From NCBI GenBank assembly GCA_037447215.1, contig JBBIHB010000006.1, positions 59,650 to 123,649 of the forward strand: a stretch of 64,000 bases of DNA. Reading direction: 5' to 3'. Position numbers and translations under genes: made by a program. This DNA is from UBA1413 sp037447215 (GTDB lineage: Bacteria; Bacteroidota; Bacteroidia; Bacteroidales; Prolixibacteraceae). The notes beneath the pieces were generated by a model. It was not told where the DNA came from, did no database searches, and saw only the letters and a list, made by a program, of their open reading frames with translations. Positions 17,679 to 28,037 of this stretch are shown one piece after another (positions within the stretch are counted from its first letter, which is position 1; each line of letters opens with the position of its first letter).

Positions 17679-19988
17679 ATGATCAGGAACAAGCTTGTTA
17701 TAATAGTTGCATTAGGATTGCTGGTACTTTTTGGTTGCGAGGATGATAGGCATGATATCTTCAAAAGGCCAGATTGGCTTGCAGGAAAGGTTTATACACA
17801 ACTCAAAGAGTTACCCGAGCTCTCCACATTTGCTAAATGCCTTGAATTGACAGAGTATGACAAAATACTTAATGTTTCAGGTAGCTACACAGTATTTGCT
17901 CCTACAAACGATGCTTTCAATGCATGGTTTCAGACACATCCAACATGGAAGCGGGTAGAAGACATTCCTAAACCAGAACTCACAAGATTGGTTAAATACC
18001 ATATCGTGCAGAATCCCTGGAGTAAAAATCAGCTCAGGCAGTTAGATGTTTTTGGATGGATTGACCCCAAAGATTTGACAAATAACGAGCCCCGAGGATT
18101 TAAAAGAGAAACGCTCCTTTTAGAAAAGGATATGAAGTATGGAATTTTTGGTGAACGCCGGAATCTCAGGAATTATATTTCATTAGTTGACTCAACAGCC
18201 TCACCTTGGCGTAGGCGTGAAGCGAAAGATTCAAGGAAGTATGCACCCATATTTTTCAAAGAGTACTTTGATATTTATGAGTTGAATTCGTCCGATTATG
18301 AGTTTTATTTTAACCGTCCATTCGAAAGTCCTTCTGATATTTATTATGCCGGAGGAAAAATAATCGGTAACGAAGTTTTTGCTGAAAACGGTTTTGTATA
18401 TAAAATCGACCGGGTTGTTGAACCTTTAAAAAATGCTTATCAGATACTAAGCAATAAATCGGGGCCCAATTCTTACACACAATTCCTCGATTTTATCAAC
18501 ACTTTTCCGGAATTTGTATATAACCGGCAAAAAACGCTGAACCAACCAGGAGCTGCTGAGGGCTTGGCTGTTGATTCACTGTTTGACCTTACCTATCCTT
18601 TGCTTACATTTAATATTAATCGGGAAAGGACCAAAGCACCCCTAGGTACGTTTGGGTTACCCGAAAATGTTACCATCAGGTACCACCATGGATTAATTGC
18701 ACCTACAAATCAGGCATTCGAAGCATTTATCAATGAATACTTCGTAGGAGGTCCTCGCTGGGGAAGCTTGCGGAATACCCCTGACCATATAAAGCGGATT
18801 ATTGCCAACACCTATATGTCAATCAATCCTATTTATCCCACCGACTTGGCCAAAGGATTTTATAATGGTGAGCTGGATTTGATAACAGTTGATCAATCGG
18901 ACATAGTTCAGAAAGAATTTGGGAGCAATACAACTTTCATTGGCGTAAAAAAAGCTATAGTACCAAGGGCATTTAAAAGTGTAACAGGGCCGGTTTATCT
19001 TCAGCGAGGGTATTCTAGGGCAATGTATGCCATTGAGCTTGCAGGTCTGCTACCTGCGCTGAAAAGACAAAATCAGGATTATATGCTTTTCATCGAATCT
19101 GATGAAAGCCTGAGGATAGACTCTTCCCTTGTATATGATGAGGCACGTAATAGATTTTCTACATTCCAGCTATCTCCAGGCTCATTTCAGGAATTCGGAC
19201 TGACACTAAACGACCTCAGGGTTTTATTAATGAACCATGTAGCTCTTGCTCAACCAAAGAAAAATGCACGCAAAGAATTTCTTCCCAATATGGCAGGAAA
19301 CTATATTATTGTTGATAATGAAACTGGCGAAGTAAAAGGTACTGATAATACAACACGTGGATATGGCGGAACACAGATAGTCCAGGAATTCCCCCGGCGG
19401 ATCAGTACCAATGCAGACAATGGAACAACTCACGAAATTAACAACTGGTTTAGTTTTTCATCAGTCGGGTTATATTCAAGAATATCTACAACCTACCCCG
19501 GATTTCATAACCTTATCAGAGCAGCTGGTTTTGATTTGGATAAGGAATTCCGGTATAGTTTTATATCAGAAAGCGAAGTTTATACAGTCTTTGTGCCAAC
19601 AAATGAAGCAATTGCGGCATATAATACTCAAGGCATGACGGTAGAGCAATTACGCAGGTTGGTTTTACTTCATTTTTTACCCGGACAAATTATTTTTACC
19701 GATGGTAAAAAGCCATCAGGGTACTATGAAACCGCCAGGGTTTCTGAAGCGTCTTCACAATTCGCCACATTCTATACACAAATGAATATTAAGCCCGAAA
19801 CTGATGTTATTCGGATTATGGCAAAAGATGGAAGTACCTACGCAGAGGTGCATGAATCCCCTCTCACTAATATCGTTTTGGGTCGAAATTTGGGTACTGG
19901 AACCGAGACCATCAGAAATATTATTTCTAGCGGTGTAATACATGAGATCAACAAAGTGCTTGATTTTAATCAACTGGATACTAAATAG
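17679..19988 (+). CDS. Large FAS1 (fasciclin) domain surface lipoprotein
   Basis: 769-residue lipoprotein (lipobox LFGC, Cys20, followed by EDD, which fits surface export of SusD-type lipoproteins). About four FAS1-type repeats can be traced. The first (about 37-250) and last (about 625-765) are clear, with the strand motifs YTVFAPTNDAF and YTVFVPTNEAI. Two more divergent repeats lie between (LIAPTNQAFEAF; DYMLFIESDESL). FAS1 domains mediate adhesion or ligand binding; no catalytic motif is seen. It is the first gene of a probable operon and lies 47 bases before a SusC gene. It may help capture the ligand for the SusCD transporter, but the ligand is unknown. Confidence 0.8.
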   Translation: MIRNKLVIIVALGLLVLFGCEDDRHDIFKRPDWLAGKVYTQLKELPELSTFAKCLELTEYDKILNVSGSYTVFAPTNDAFNAWFQTHPTWKRVEDIPKPELTRLVKYHIVQNPWSKNQLRQLDVFGWIDPKDLTNNEPRGFKRETLLLEKDMKYGIFGERRNLRNYISLVDSTASPWRRREAKDSRKYAPIFFKEYFDIYELNSSDYEFYFNRPFESPSDIYYAGGKIIGNEVFAENGFVYKIDRVVEPLKNAYQILSNKSGPNSYTQFLDFINTFPEFVYNRQKTLNQPGAAEGLAVDSLFDLTYPLLTFNINRERTKAPLGTFGLPENVTIRYHHGLIAPTNQAFEAFINEYFVGGPRWGSLRNTPDHIKRIIANTYMSINPIYPTDLAKGFYNGELDLITVDQSDIVQKEFGSNTTFIGVKKAIVPRAFKSVTGPVYLQRGYSRAMYAIELAGLLPALKRQNQDYMLFIESDESLRIDSSLVYDEARNRFSTFQLSPGSFQEFGLTLNDLRVLLMNHVALAQPKKNARKEFLPNMAGNYIIVDNETGEVKGTDNTTRGYGGTQIVQEFPRRISTNADNGTTHEINNWFSFSSVGLYSRISTTYPGFHNLIRAAGFDLDKEFRYSFISESEVYTVFVPTNEAIAAYNTQGMTVEQLRRLVLLHFLPGQIIFTDGKKPSGYYETARVSEASSQFATFYTQMNIKPETDVIRIMAKDGSTYAEVHESPLTNIVLGRNLGTGTETIRNIISSGVIHEINKVLDFNQLDTK

Positions 19989-20035
19989 ACCAAATGTCAA
20001 TTACTGGATTTTCTAAACAAAGGTGTTTGAACGAA

Positions 20036-23000
20036 ATGAAAAAAATCAAAAGAATCATATTACTGACACTGGCTCTTTGCAGTTTTATTGAAGCTTTCCC
20101 GCAGGGAAGAGTTGTCATAAGGGGCAGGGTAATCGATAGAACAGATAAATCAACTGTAATCGGTGCCAATATTATCGAATTTGATGGTGAAAACAGGGTT
20201 ATCAACGGAACCATCACCAATGTGAACGGCGATTTTGTTCTTGAGATGAGAAACGCTGCAAACATGATCAGGGTAAGTGTGATCGGCTATAATTCAAAAG
20301 AGGTAAAGCCTGATCCTTCAAAACCCATGGTTATCGAAATTGAATCGTCGGATATTGAAATTGGTGAAGTAACCATAACCGCCAGGGCGCAAACATCAAA
20401 TCGGTTAACCAATATCGATGAGCGTGATAATGCAACGGCTACTGTTAAAATTGATCTGATGGAAATGCATGAAACCGGATTGGTTTCAGCCGCCGATGCC
20501 TTGCAGGGAAAAGTAAGCGGACTCGACATCATCAGTGCATCCGGTGACCCTGGAAGTGGATCATCACTTGTTATCAGGGGATTAAGTTCAATGGGGAACA
20601 GCCGCCCTCTTATTGTTATCGACGGGGTTCCTCAGGAACGTGTTCAACAGGGATTCGACCTTGCATCAGCCGATCAGGAAGATATCAGTAACCTTATTAA
20701 TATTGCCTTGCAGGATATCCGGTCAATCGAAGTTTTGAAAGATGCTGCTGCAACTGCAATTTACGGCTCAAGAGGTGCTGATGGTGTACTTCTGATCGAA
20801 ACCCACAAAGGAAGGATGGGTAAAGTTCAGTTTGACTACCAATATAAAAATACTTCTAATTTTCAACCACCTGCAATACCCATGTTGAATGGCGATGAAT
20901 ATATCATGCTTCAATTGGAGCAATGGCATAACGCATATGGGATTTTTAACATCCCCAGGGAAATTGCTTACGACCGCGACTATGTCGATTTTTATAACTA
21001 TTCGGCAAATACCGATTGGATAGGGGCCATCACCAAAAATTCAATGACTCATGACCACTATTTTAAAATTTCGGGGGGTGGTGAACGTACCAGATATTTT
21101 ACTTCGCTCAGTTATGTTGATGAAGGAGGAACAACAGTTGGTACATCGGCTCAAAGGTTTTCAACCAGGATAAACCTGGACTACTTTCTTTCCCGCCGAT
21201 TATTGTTTACCGTTCAGTTTAACTATACATCCAATTTGGTGGAAGGTAATGTAAGTTTGGGTGGACGGAATGTAAGATCGATGGCTTATATAAAGGCCCC
21301 GAACATGAGTATTTGGGAGTACGATCAAAACGGAAAACTCACAGGGGAGTATTTTAACCCGATAAACAGTTATCAGGGAAACGGTGTTACCTTTTTCAAT
21401 CCGGTTGCTGTAGCTAACCTTGGTAAAAACGACAGGGATGAAAATACGCTTTCGAATACTTTCAGGCTTCGTTATAACATTAACGACTGGCTGATCTTTA
21501 ACGAAACAATTTCGTTTCAATACACAGGGGAAAAATATAAAAACTACCTGCCATACAACGCCATAGGGGCACAATGGTTAGATTGGCAGATCAATAAGGC
21601 TGAAGAGGGTAACAATATAAATTCATCCATACAAACTGAAAGCCAATTGTTATTTAACTCGCCTTTCAGGACCGACAGGCATGTTTTAACTGGAGCTATA
21701 ACCTGGGTTACCAATCAGTCGAGTTACGAATGGATGAACATTCAAAGTAACCGAACACCGAGCACAGCTATTAAGGATCCGGCCATTGATGCTCAAATTA
21801 ACTGGATTGGGACAGGTTCGGGCGAGGGTCGTGATATTGCAGGTCTGATAAACTTGAATTATAAATATGCCGACAGGTATATGTTCACTTTAATTTCCAG
21901 GTCGGATGCAAATTCATCATTTGGTGAAAACAACCGTTGGGGCACATTTGCTGGTCTTTCAGGAGCCTGGCGTTTTTCAAGTGAGCCCTGGCTCGAGACA
22001 CTCGAATGGTTGGGCGAAAGCAAGTTAAAAGCCAGCTGGGGTTTGGCTGGCCGCCAACCGGGCGACCCTTATGCCCGCTTTGCAACCTATTTCTCTTCCA
22101 GTACTGGTGCATATATAGACAGGCCGGCAATTGTTCCAACCAACATTCAGCTGAACAACCTGAAATGGGAAACCATCACAACAACCAATTATGGATTAGA
22201 AGTTAATCTTTTCGACGACCGCTTGTTTTTCAATGCTGATATTTATAGAAAAGTAACTACTGACCTTCTTTTCAGAAATTACCAGATACCATACTCTTCT
22301 GGTTTTTCGACCCTCAGGTTATTAAATGGTGGCGAAATGGAAAACAGGGGATGGGAATTGATGATGAACTGGAGAGCAATCAGCAAACGGAACTTTTCCG
22401 TTATGCTCGATTTTAATACATCACAAAATATTAACTCTTTTAATAAACTTCCGGAAAACTTTAACAGGGAAGTATCTACTTCAATTGGGAACGGACAATA
22501 TCCCCGAAGGGTAGTTCAAGGAGAGCCTATAGGTTCATTCTTTGGTTTCCGTTATCTGGGTGTATATGCCACCGACCAGGATGCAATTGCCCGCGATGCG
22601 CAGGGAAATATACTCTACGACGGAGACGGAGTTCCAATTCCGATGACCTATCAGGGAACTTATGTTTTTAAAGGAGGCGATTCCAAATATGAAGATATCA
22701 ATAAAGATGGAGTAATCGATCTGAATGATGTGGTATATATTGGTGACTCAAACCCCGATTTTATTGGTGGGTTTGGATCCACTGTGAAATACAAAAACTG
22801 GGATTTCTCTATTGGTTTTCACTACCGGCTTGGATTTGACATTATAAACGGTGTTGCCATTGAAACCCAGGGTATGTTGAACCGGAATAATCAAAGCAAA
22901 GCTGTTCTAAGCCGTTGGAGGGTCGATGGACAAAACGAACCAGGAATGTTGCCGCGTGCTTATCTGAACCATCCGTCAAATAACCTTGGATCGGACAGGT

Positions 23001-23257
23001 ATGTCGAGAAAGGGGATTTCTTCAGGCTTAACAACCTGAAAATCGGTTACCAGCTTCCACAAAGAGTTTGCAACCAGCTTGGTATCCGGAGTTTGAGCGC
23101 GGCTCTCAGTGCACGTAAGCTGTTCACATTTACAAGGTACTCAGGTCAGGATCCCGAGGTCGCCCAAAATGCAAGCGATCCATTCTGGATTGGTGTTGAC
23201 AATGCCAACACTCCTCCTCCCAGAACCTTTACTTTTAGTCTTTCAGTGGGTTTCTAA
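20036..23257 (+). CDS. SusC/RagA-family TonB-linked outer-membrane transporter (pair 1)
   Basis: 1073-residue outer-membrane beta-barrel that imports oligomers using TonB-derived energy. After a signal peptide (ending near FPQG) comes the carboxypeptidase-D-like domain (VVIRGRVIDRTDKSTVIGAN). The plug domain has the SusC signatures DALQGKVSGLDI, SGDPGSGSSLVIRG, IDGVPQ and LKDAAATAIYGSRGADGV. The barrel ends in the aromatic C-terminus SLSVGF. Start is the ATG at 20036; an upstream ATG at 19994 adds 14 residues before the signal and is unlikely. Partner SusD is 24 bases downstream. Confidence 0.95.
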   Translation: MKKIKRIILLTLALCSFIEAFPQGRVVIRGRVIDRTDKSTVIGANIIEFDGENRVINGTITNVNGDFVLEMRNAANMIRVSVIGYNSKEVKPDPSKPMVIEIESSDIEIGEVTITARAQTSNRLTNIDERDNATATVKIDLMEMHETGLVSAADALQGKVSGLDIISASGDPGSGSSLVIRGLSSMGNSRPLIVIDGVPQERVQQGFDLASADQEDISNLINIALQDIRSIEVLKDAAATAIYGSRGADGVLLIETHKGRMGKVQFDYQYKNTSNFQPPAIPMLNGDEYIMLQLEQWHNAYGIFNIPREIAYDRDYVDFYNYSANTDWIGAITKNSMTHDHYFKISGGGERTRYFTSLSYVDEGGTTVGTSAQRFSTRINLDYFLSRRLLFTVQFNYTSNLVEGNVSLGGRNVRSMAYIKAPNMSIWEYDQNGKLTGEYFNPINSYQGNGVTFFNPVAVANLGKNDRDENTLSNTFRLRYNINDWLIFNETISFQYTGEKYKNYLPYNAIGAQWLDWQINKAEEGNNINSSIQTESQLLFNSPFRTDRHVLTGAITWVTNQSSYEWMNIQSNRTPSTAIKDPAIDAQINWIGTGSGEGRDIAGLINLNYKYADRYMFTLISRSDANSSFGENNRWGTFAGLSGAWRFSSEPWLETLEWLGESKLKASWGLAGRQPGDPYARFATYFSSSTGAYIDRPAIVPTNIQLNNLKWETITTTNYGLEVNLFDDRLFFNADIYRKVTTDLLFRNYQIPYSSGFSTLRLLNGGEMENRGWELMMNWRAISKRNFSVMLDFNTSQNINSFNKLPENFNREVSTSIGNGQYPRRVVQGEPIGSFFGFRYLGVYATDQDAIARDAQGNILYDGDGVPIPMTYQGTYVFKGGDSKYEDINKDGVIDLNDVVYIGDSNPDFIGGFGSTVKYKNWDFSIGFHYRLGFDIINGVAIETQGMLNRNNQSKAVLSRWRVDGQNEPGMLPRAYLNHPSNNLGSDRYVEKGDFFRLNNLKIGYQLPQRVCNQLGIRSLSAALSARKLFTFTRYSGQDPEVAQNASDPFWIGVDNANTPPPRTFTFSLSVGF

Positions 23258-23281
23258 CGATAACATTAAAAGAGCAACAAA

Positions 23282-24751
23282 ATGAAAATAAAATTTAAAC
23301 ATATAATAGTATTACTTGCCGTGTTTATGCAGGTTTCATGCAACGACTGGCTCGAACTTCTCCCTCCCGGTGGTCTTATCAGGGAAGAATTCTGGAAAAC
23401 AAAGGAGGATGTGGAAGCGAGCCTAATGGGTGCTTATGATGCAATGTCTAGGCTTGATGGTTTGTTTTTCCTTTTCGGTGAAATAAGGGCTGATATGGTA
23501 AAGGGCGATGTGAACCAATCGGGTGACCAGAGGAGAATCTCGCAAAATAACATATATCCTGAAAATGGTATGGCCAATTGGGACCGTTTTTACCAGGCAA
23601 TAAACTTTTGTAACGAAGTAATAAAAAACGCTCCATTGGTAAAGGAAATTGACAATACATTTACCGACTACCAGTTAAAGGGATTAATGGCCGAAGCCTA
23701 TTTTCTGAGGTCACTGACTTATTTTTACCTCGTCCGGATATACAAAGATGTTCCCCTTGTGCTGGAACCTTCGGAAAGCGACAATACTGACTTTTACCTT
23801 CCAAAGTCTGATGAAGCAGTCGTATTGGAACAAATTATCAAAGACCTTGAAGAAAACAGGAATTTTGCAATAGCCGATGGATATGCAACTTTGGCTGAAG
23901 TTAAAGGTAGAGCATCAAAAGCTGCTTTCGATGCTTTACTTGCTGATATTGCCCTTTGGAAATACGATTATGAAAAAGTTCTTCAATATGTTGCGAGGAT
24001 TGAACAGAACAGGGAAATTGTTTTGATGCCAAGTGGAAAATGGTTTGAAATGTACTATCCCGGCAATTCGCTCGAAAGTATTTTTGAATTTCAGTATGAC
24101 CAGAGCAAAAGTCAAAACAATAGTAGATACGATTTAACGCAAAGGTTATCATATAATTATGATCCAAGCCAAAGGGCTCTTGAGATGTTTGGCCGACGCT
24201 TTGCCCGTGAGCTTGTCCGTGGTGAGGATGCTTCGATAAAACGATATAGTGATGATGATTATATAATCTGGAAATATGTGGGAAGTGCACCCGATGGAAA
24301 CACCCTCAGAACAGGAACACTTCTCCGAAGTGCCAACTGGATAGTTTACCGATTGGCCGATGTTATGCTGATGAAAGCCGAAGCATTGTCGCAGTTAGGA
24401 AGGTTTAATGAGGCACTTCAAATCATTAATATTATTCGTGACAGGGCCGATGTAGGTCCAATTTCATTGCCGAATTCTGCGACAGCCTTCGAAGATGCGA
24501 TACTTGAAGAAAGGGCTCTTGAACTCGCATTCGAAGGGAAACGCTGGTTTGACCTGCTCCGCATGGGAAGGCGCAATAATTTTGCCCGCAAAGAAAAACT
24601 CATCGAAATCATTGTCCGCAATGTACCATCAACGCAGAAAAGAATTCTTGCGGTAAAACTTACCAACCCAATGGGATGGTATATGCCCATATTCGACAGG
24701 GAATTAGAAAGAAATAGTAAACTGGTTCAAAATCCTTATTATAATTTGTAG
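23282..24751 (+). CDS. SusD/RagB-family substrate-binding lipoprotein (pair 1)
   Basis: 489-residue surface lipoprotein that caps the SusC barrel and binds the glycan. The signal ends at the lipobox QVSC, followed by NDWLELLPPGG. SusD landmarks are the N-terminal YDAMSR helix region, the TPR-like AEAYFLRSLTYFYLVRIYKDVPLV and the C-terminal EERALELAFEGKRWFDLLRMGR. Length is typical. Only two bases separate its stop from the next FAS1 gene, so they are co-transcribed. Confidence 0.94.
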   Translation: MKIKFKHIIVLLAVFMQVSCNDWLELLPPGGLIREEFWKTKEDVEASLMGAYDAMSRLDGLFFLFGEIRADMVKGDVNQSGDQRRISQNNIYPENGMANWDRFYQAINFCNEVIKNAPLVKEIDNTFTDYQLKGLMAEAYFLRSLTYFYLVRIYKDVPLVLEPSESDNTDFYLPKSDEAVVLEQIIKDLEENRNFAIADGYATLAEVKGRASKAAFDALLADIALWKYDYEKVLQYVARIEQNREIVLMPSGKWFEMYYPGNSLESIFEFQYDQSKSQNNSRYDLTQRLSYNYDPSQRALEMFGRRFARELVRGEDASIKRYSDDDYIIWKYVGSAPDGNTLRTGTLLRSANWIVYRLADVMLMKAEALSQLGRFNEALQIINIIRDRADVGPISLPNSATAFEDAILEERALELAFEGKRWFDLLRMGRRNNFARKEKLIEIIVRNVPSTQKRILAVKLTNPMGWYMPIFDRELERNSKLVQNPYYNL

Positions 24752-24753
24752 CC

Positions 24754-26319
24754 ATGAATAGATTAATAATATTGTCAAGCTTATTTATATGCCTAACGGT
24801 ACTTTTTTCCTGTAAAAGGGATCGGATTGAGGCTGGTTTTGAGGACATGATAAATATGACCATTTATGATTATATCGTTGAAAATAAAGATCAATTTTCA
24901 AGTTTTCTAGCAATCCTTGAAAAGGGAGGGGTTGATAAAACTTTAAGTGCGTATAATCCAAATGGGGTTGACTATACCCTATTTTTACCGACTAATGCCG
25001 CTATCGATAAATTTATCAAAGAACAACCGCGCTATAATTCATTAAATGATTTATTGAACGACAAAGAATATGCAAGAACATTATCACTATTTCATGTTGT
25101 CAATCTTGGTATAAAGTCCAATGATTTTCCTTTCGGGGCATTACCGGAATTAACTCTTTCGGGCGATCAGCTTACAGTAGGTTTTATTATTGAACGAGAT
25201 ACTTCCTACTACAAGATTAATAACAAGGCAGCTGTAATTAAGTCAAATATCGAAGTGTCAAACGGATATGTACATGTTATTGAAAATGTTTTGGTACCGG
25301 TTACCTATACCACATTCGGTTGGTTAGAAATAAATCCTGGCTTCTCAATTTTTAAGGCCTCTCTCGAAGCCACCGGATTAAAAGATACATTGAATATTAA
25401 TCTGAAGACCGATACACGCAGACTACGCCCTAGCACTTTGCTCGTTGAACATGACTCGATATATAAAAAGAGGAATATTCATACATTCCAGGACCTGGCC
25501 AACTTTATAAGCCCCAATAATACAAACTATAAGAGCAGATCAAATCCTTTGTACAATTATGTGGCTTACCATATCCTCGAAGGCGGGTTGTATCTTGATG
25601 ATTTTGAGGGTATTGCGACCAATTACAATACATATTCCGATATCCCGCTTAATGTTAATGGTTTAGGGATCGATATTGCCATCAATAAAGGCAGGGAGGT
25701 TTTTAGCATAATCATAAATGCCAAAGGTGACACAACCCGAATTGACTATGTAGGTATGATTTATGACGCAAGCAACGTGATCACCCAAACCGGGTCAATA
25801 CATTTTATTGATCAGGTAATGCGTCAATATCCTCCGGTAAGGGCAATCAGGAACTACGAATTCTGGGAAGAAACACTGTTCAGTAAACTAAGGCGTGAGG
25901 CCGGAAGCTATCAGATAAAAGATCCTTTATTGCTTAGCCGGGTAAAATGGAACGGAGCTGATCTGTTTTTTGTGAAATCAGACGACCCTGCTGAAAGGGC
26001 GTGGAATCAGGATTACCTGTTTATTAGGGGCGATTTCAGGATTTCATACAGAATTCCCAGTATTGTCCAGGGAAGATACCGTGTGTTGATTGGAGCTCAT
26101 TCAAACAGCTCAAGCAATGCATTGGTTGAAGTATTTATCGATGGAAGAAAAATTGGAGGTCTTGTTGATTTTACTACTGGAGGATCAGCTTCCAACCCAT
26201 ATGTGGGTAAAAATATCGGTACGGTTGATTTTCAGCGTTTTGAAGAACATACCATTGAGATTGTGACCCTTATACCCGGAGCCTTAAGGTGGGATTACGT
26301 AAGATTTGAACCAATTTAA
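24754..26319 (+). CDS. FAS1-domain lipoprotein with C-terminal beta-sandwich (copy B)
   Basis: 521-residue lipoprotein (lipobox LFSC). Residues about 30-180 form a FAS1 repeat (DYTLFLPTNAAIDKFI, NGYVHVIENVLVP). A second, divergent repeat runs to about 360 (QTGSIHFIDQVM). The last 150 residues are beta-rich (YRVLIGAHSNSSSNALVEVFIDGRKIGG) and end in LRWDYVRFEPI. That ending resembles CBM6/CBM35-like carbohydrate-binding modules, so a glycan-binding role is inferred but not proven. It lies in the SusCD operon: 2 bases after SusD1 and 13 bases before copy C. Confidence 0.75.
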   Translation: MNRLIILSSLFICLTVLFSCKRDRIEAGFEDMINMTIYDYIVENKDQFSSFLAILEKGGVDKTLSAYNPNGVDYTLFLPTNAAIDKFIKEQPRYNSLNDLLNDKEYARTLSLFHVVNLGIKSNDFPFGALPELTLSGDQLTVGFIIERDTSYYKINNKAAVIKSNIEVSNGYVHVIENVLVPVTYTTFGWLEINPGFSIFKASLEATGLKDTLNINLKTDTRRLRPSTLLVEHDSIYKKRNIHTFQDLANFISPNNTNYKSRSNPLYNYVAYHILEGGLYLDDFEGIATNYNTYSDIPLNVNGLGIDIAINKGREVFSIIINAKGDTTRIDYVGMIYDASNVITQTGSIHFIDQVMRQYPPVRAIRNYEFWEETLFSKLRREAGSYQIKDPLLLSRVKWNGADLFFVKSDDPAERAWNQDYLFIRGDFRISYRIPSIVQGRYRVLIGAHSNSSSNALVEVFIDGRKIGGLVDFTTGGSASNPYVGKNIGTVDFQRFEEHTIEIVTLIPGALRWDYVRFEPI

Positions 26320-26332
26320 AAATTCAGGAATA

Positions 26333-27874
26333 ATGAAAAATATTATCGGTTTATCAGTTATAACATTACTATTACTGTTCATCCTGGGAGCATGTACCGA
26401 GTATTGGGAAAAGCATTATAATACTATTCCGGAAACTGTTGATCAGGATATCTGGGAGGTTATGCAGAAAGAACAGGACATTTCCGTATTCGTTAATGCA
26501 CTTAAAGAATTCAAATATGATTCAATATTTGAATCAAAAAGAACTCATACATTTTTTATTCCTACCAATCAGGCCATGGCTGAGTTTTTAGCCTCAAACA
26601 GCCTGACCAAAGCAGTTTTGGATTATCATATATCTGTGAATTTTATTCAATCGAACAGTATTACCGGAAGAAGAAGGCTGCAAACTCTTGCCCTTAAACT
26701 AGCCCTTTTTGAAAGAGCCGGAAGCATTAGTAGTATTGATGGGATACCTTTAAAGTATGAAAGTCCTTTATACAGGAACGGGAAATTTTTCAAAATGGAC
26801 AAGGTTGCCACCCCAAGGCCAAACCTTTATGAGTTTTACGTAAAAAATAACCCGATTTTGCGGGCTTATATTGACAGTAAAGATTCCATTATCCTTGACA
26901 GGGAAAAGAGCCGTCCCATCGGGTTCGACAAGAATGGTAATACCATTTACGATACGGTTGCGATTGTTGTAAATAATTTTGAAGTTAAATATTTTCCTGT
27001 AAAGCAAGAACTGAGAAATTATACTGCCACAATAGTATTCCCACAGAAGGAGAAATACGAAAGCGCCTTGACAGGAATGGCTCAACGCCTTGGTGGAAGA
27101 TATCAGACACATGCGGATATCCCTGTTAAATGGCAAAACGAAGCTCTGATTCCTTATCTCCTTGAAAGGGGAGTATTTTTAAACCAGCTTGAACAAATTG
27201 ATTTCACTAAGCCTCCTCACAAAGACACATTGAAACTACTCAATATATTGGGTGACAGTGTTGCAATATTATATACACCTGTTAATCTTACTGTGTGTAG
27301 TAATGGATATGCATATGACTACAATACTTTCGTAATACCAGATACTTTATTCCAGGGAAGATTACGTTTGGAAGGTGAAAGCCTGGTCAGGGAAATTGGT
27401 GTGAACAAATTTGCCTGGCGCGAAAATGTAAAAGTTATCAGTGATCAATCGTTTGCACCGTTAAGACAATTTATTCCAGGTTCTTCGAAAGACTCTATTT
27501 TGAATGTAACCTTCAACAAGGGATATACTGGCAGGTTCAATGTTGAGTTTAACACTCCTGATTTATTCCCGAGAAGGTACAGGGCTGTTGTAAGGACACA
27601 CATGGATTTTGGCGGGAGGTATGATATATTTGTCAATGACATTTTGGTCAGGACATTTAACTATTTTGACTATGTCACTTTCAGAGGAGTAATAAACAGT
27701 GTACAATCACCTTTAAGATTTATTAACCAGGGAAGGTATAACAGTTTCGATTTCTGGATTGATAATATCCAACAATATGGAAAGGCAAAAATCAGGTTTG
27801 AATATAAAGCACCTGCCAATGTTTCGAACAATGGATTTGTTATAGATTATATTGAGTTTATCCCACAAAAATAA
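26333..27874 (+). CDS. FAS1-domain lipoprotein with C-terminal beta-sandwich (copy C)
   Basis: 513-residue lipoprotein (lipobox LGAC). It is a paralogue in layout of the preceding gene. One FAS1-like repeat is visible near residues 35-160 (THTFFIPTNQAMAEFL), then a divergent middle. A C-terminal beta-sandwich (YRAVVRTHMDFGGRYDIFVND) ends in FVIDYIEFIPQK. The shared ending DYxxFxP with copy B suggests a common carbohydrate-binding-like module. The start is the ATG at 26333, just after copy B; an upstream start at 26306 would overlap copy B and is not needed. No catalytic motif. Probable accessory ligand-binding protein of the SusCD system. Confidence 0.72.
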   Translation: MKNIIGLSVITLLLLFILGACTEYWEKHYNTIPETVDQDIWEVMQKEQDISVFVNALKEFKYDSIFESKRTHTFFIPTNQAMAEFLASNSLTKAVLDYHISVNFIQSNSITGRRRLQTLALKLALFERAGSISSIDGIPLKYESPLYRNGKFFKMDKVATPRPNLYEFYVKNNPILRAYIDSKDSIILDREKSRPIGFDKNGNTIYDTVAIVVNNFEVKYFPVKQELRNYTATIVFPQKEKYESALTGMAQRLGGRYQTHADIPVKWQNEALIPYLLERGVFLNQLEQIDFTKPPHKDTLKLLNILGDSVAILYTPVNLTVCSNGYAYDYNTFVIPDTLFQGRLRLEGESLVREIGVNKFAWRENVKVISDQSFAPLRQFIPGSSKDSILNVTFNKGYTGRFNVEFNTPDLFPRRYRAVVRTHMDFGGRYDIFVNDILVRTFNYFDYVTFRGVINSVQSPLRFINQGRYNSFDFWIDNIQQYGKAKIRFEYKAPANVSNNGFVIDYIEFIPQK

Positions 27875-28037
27875 GTTGCCTCTGATGATAAAAAAGGACA
27901 AAAAACCAGGATTCTGGCATTCAATAATAAACGAATATTGTATGACTGCATTAATAACCGTTACCAATAAGTTGGACAAACGGAAAAGGTACCTTTCAGG
28001 TATACTTTTCGGGAACCCAATTAAATACCTAACCGAA

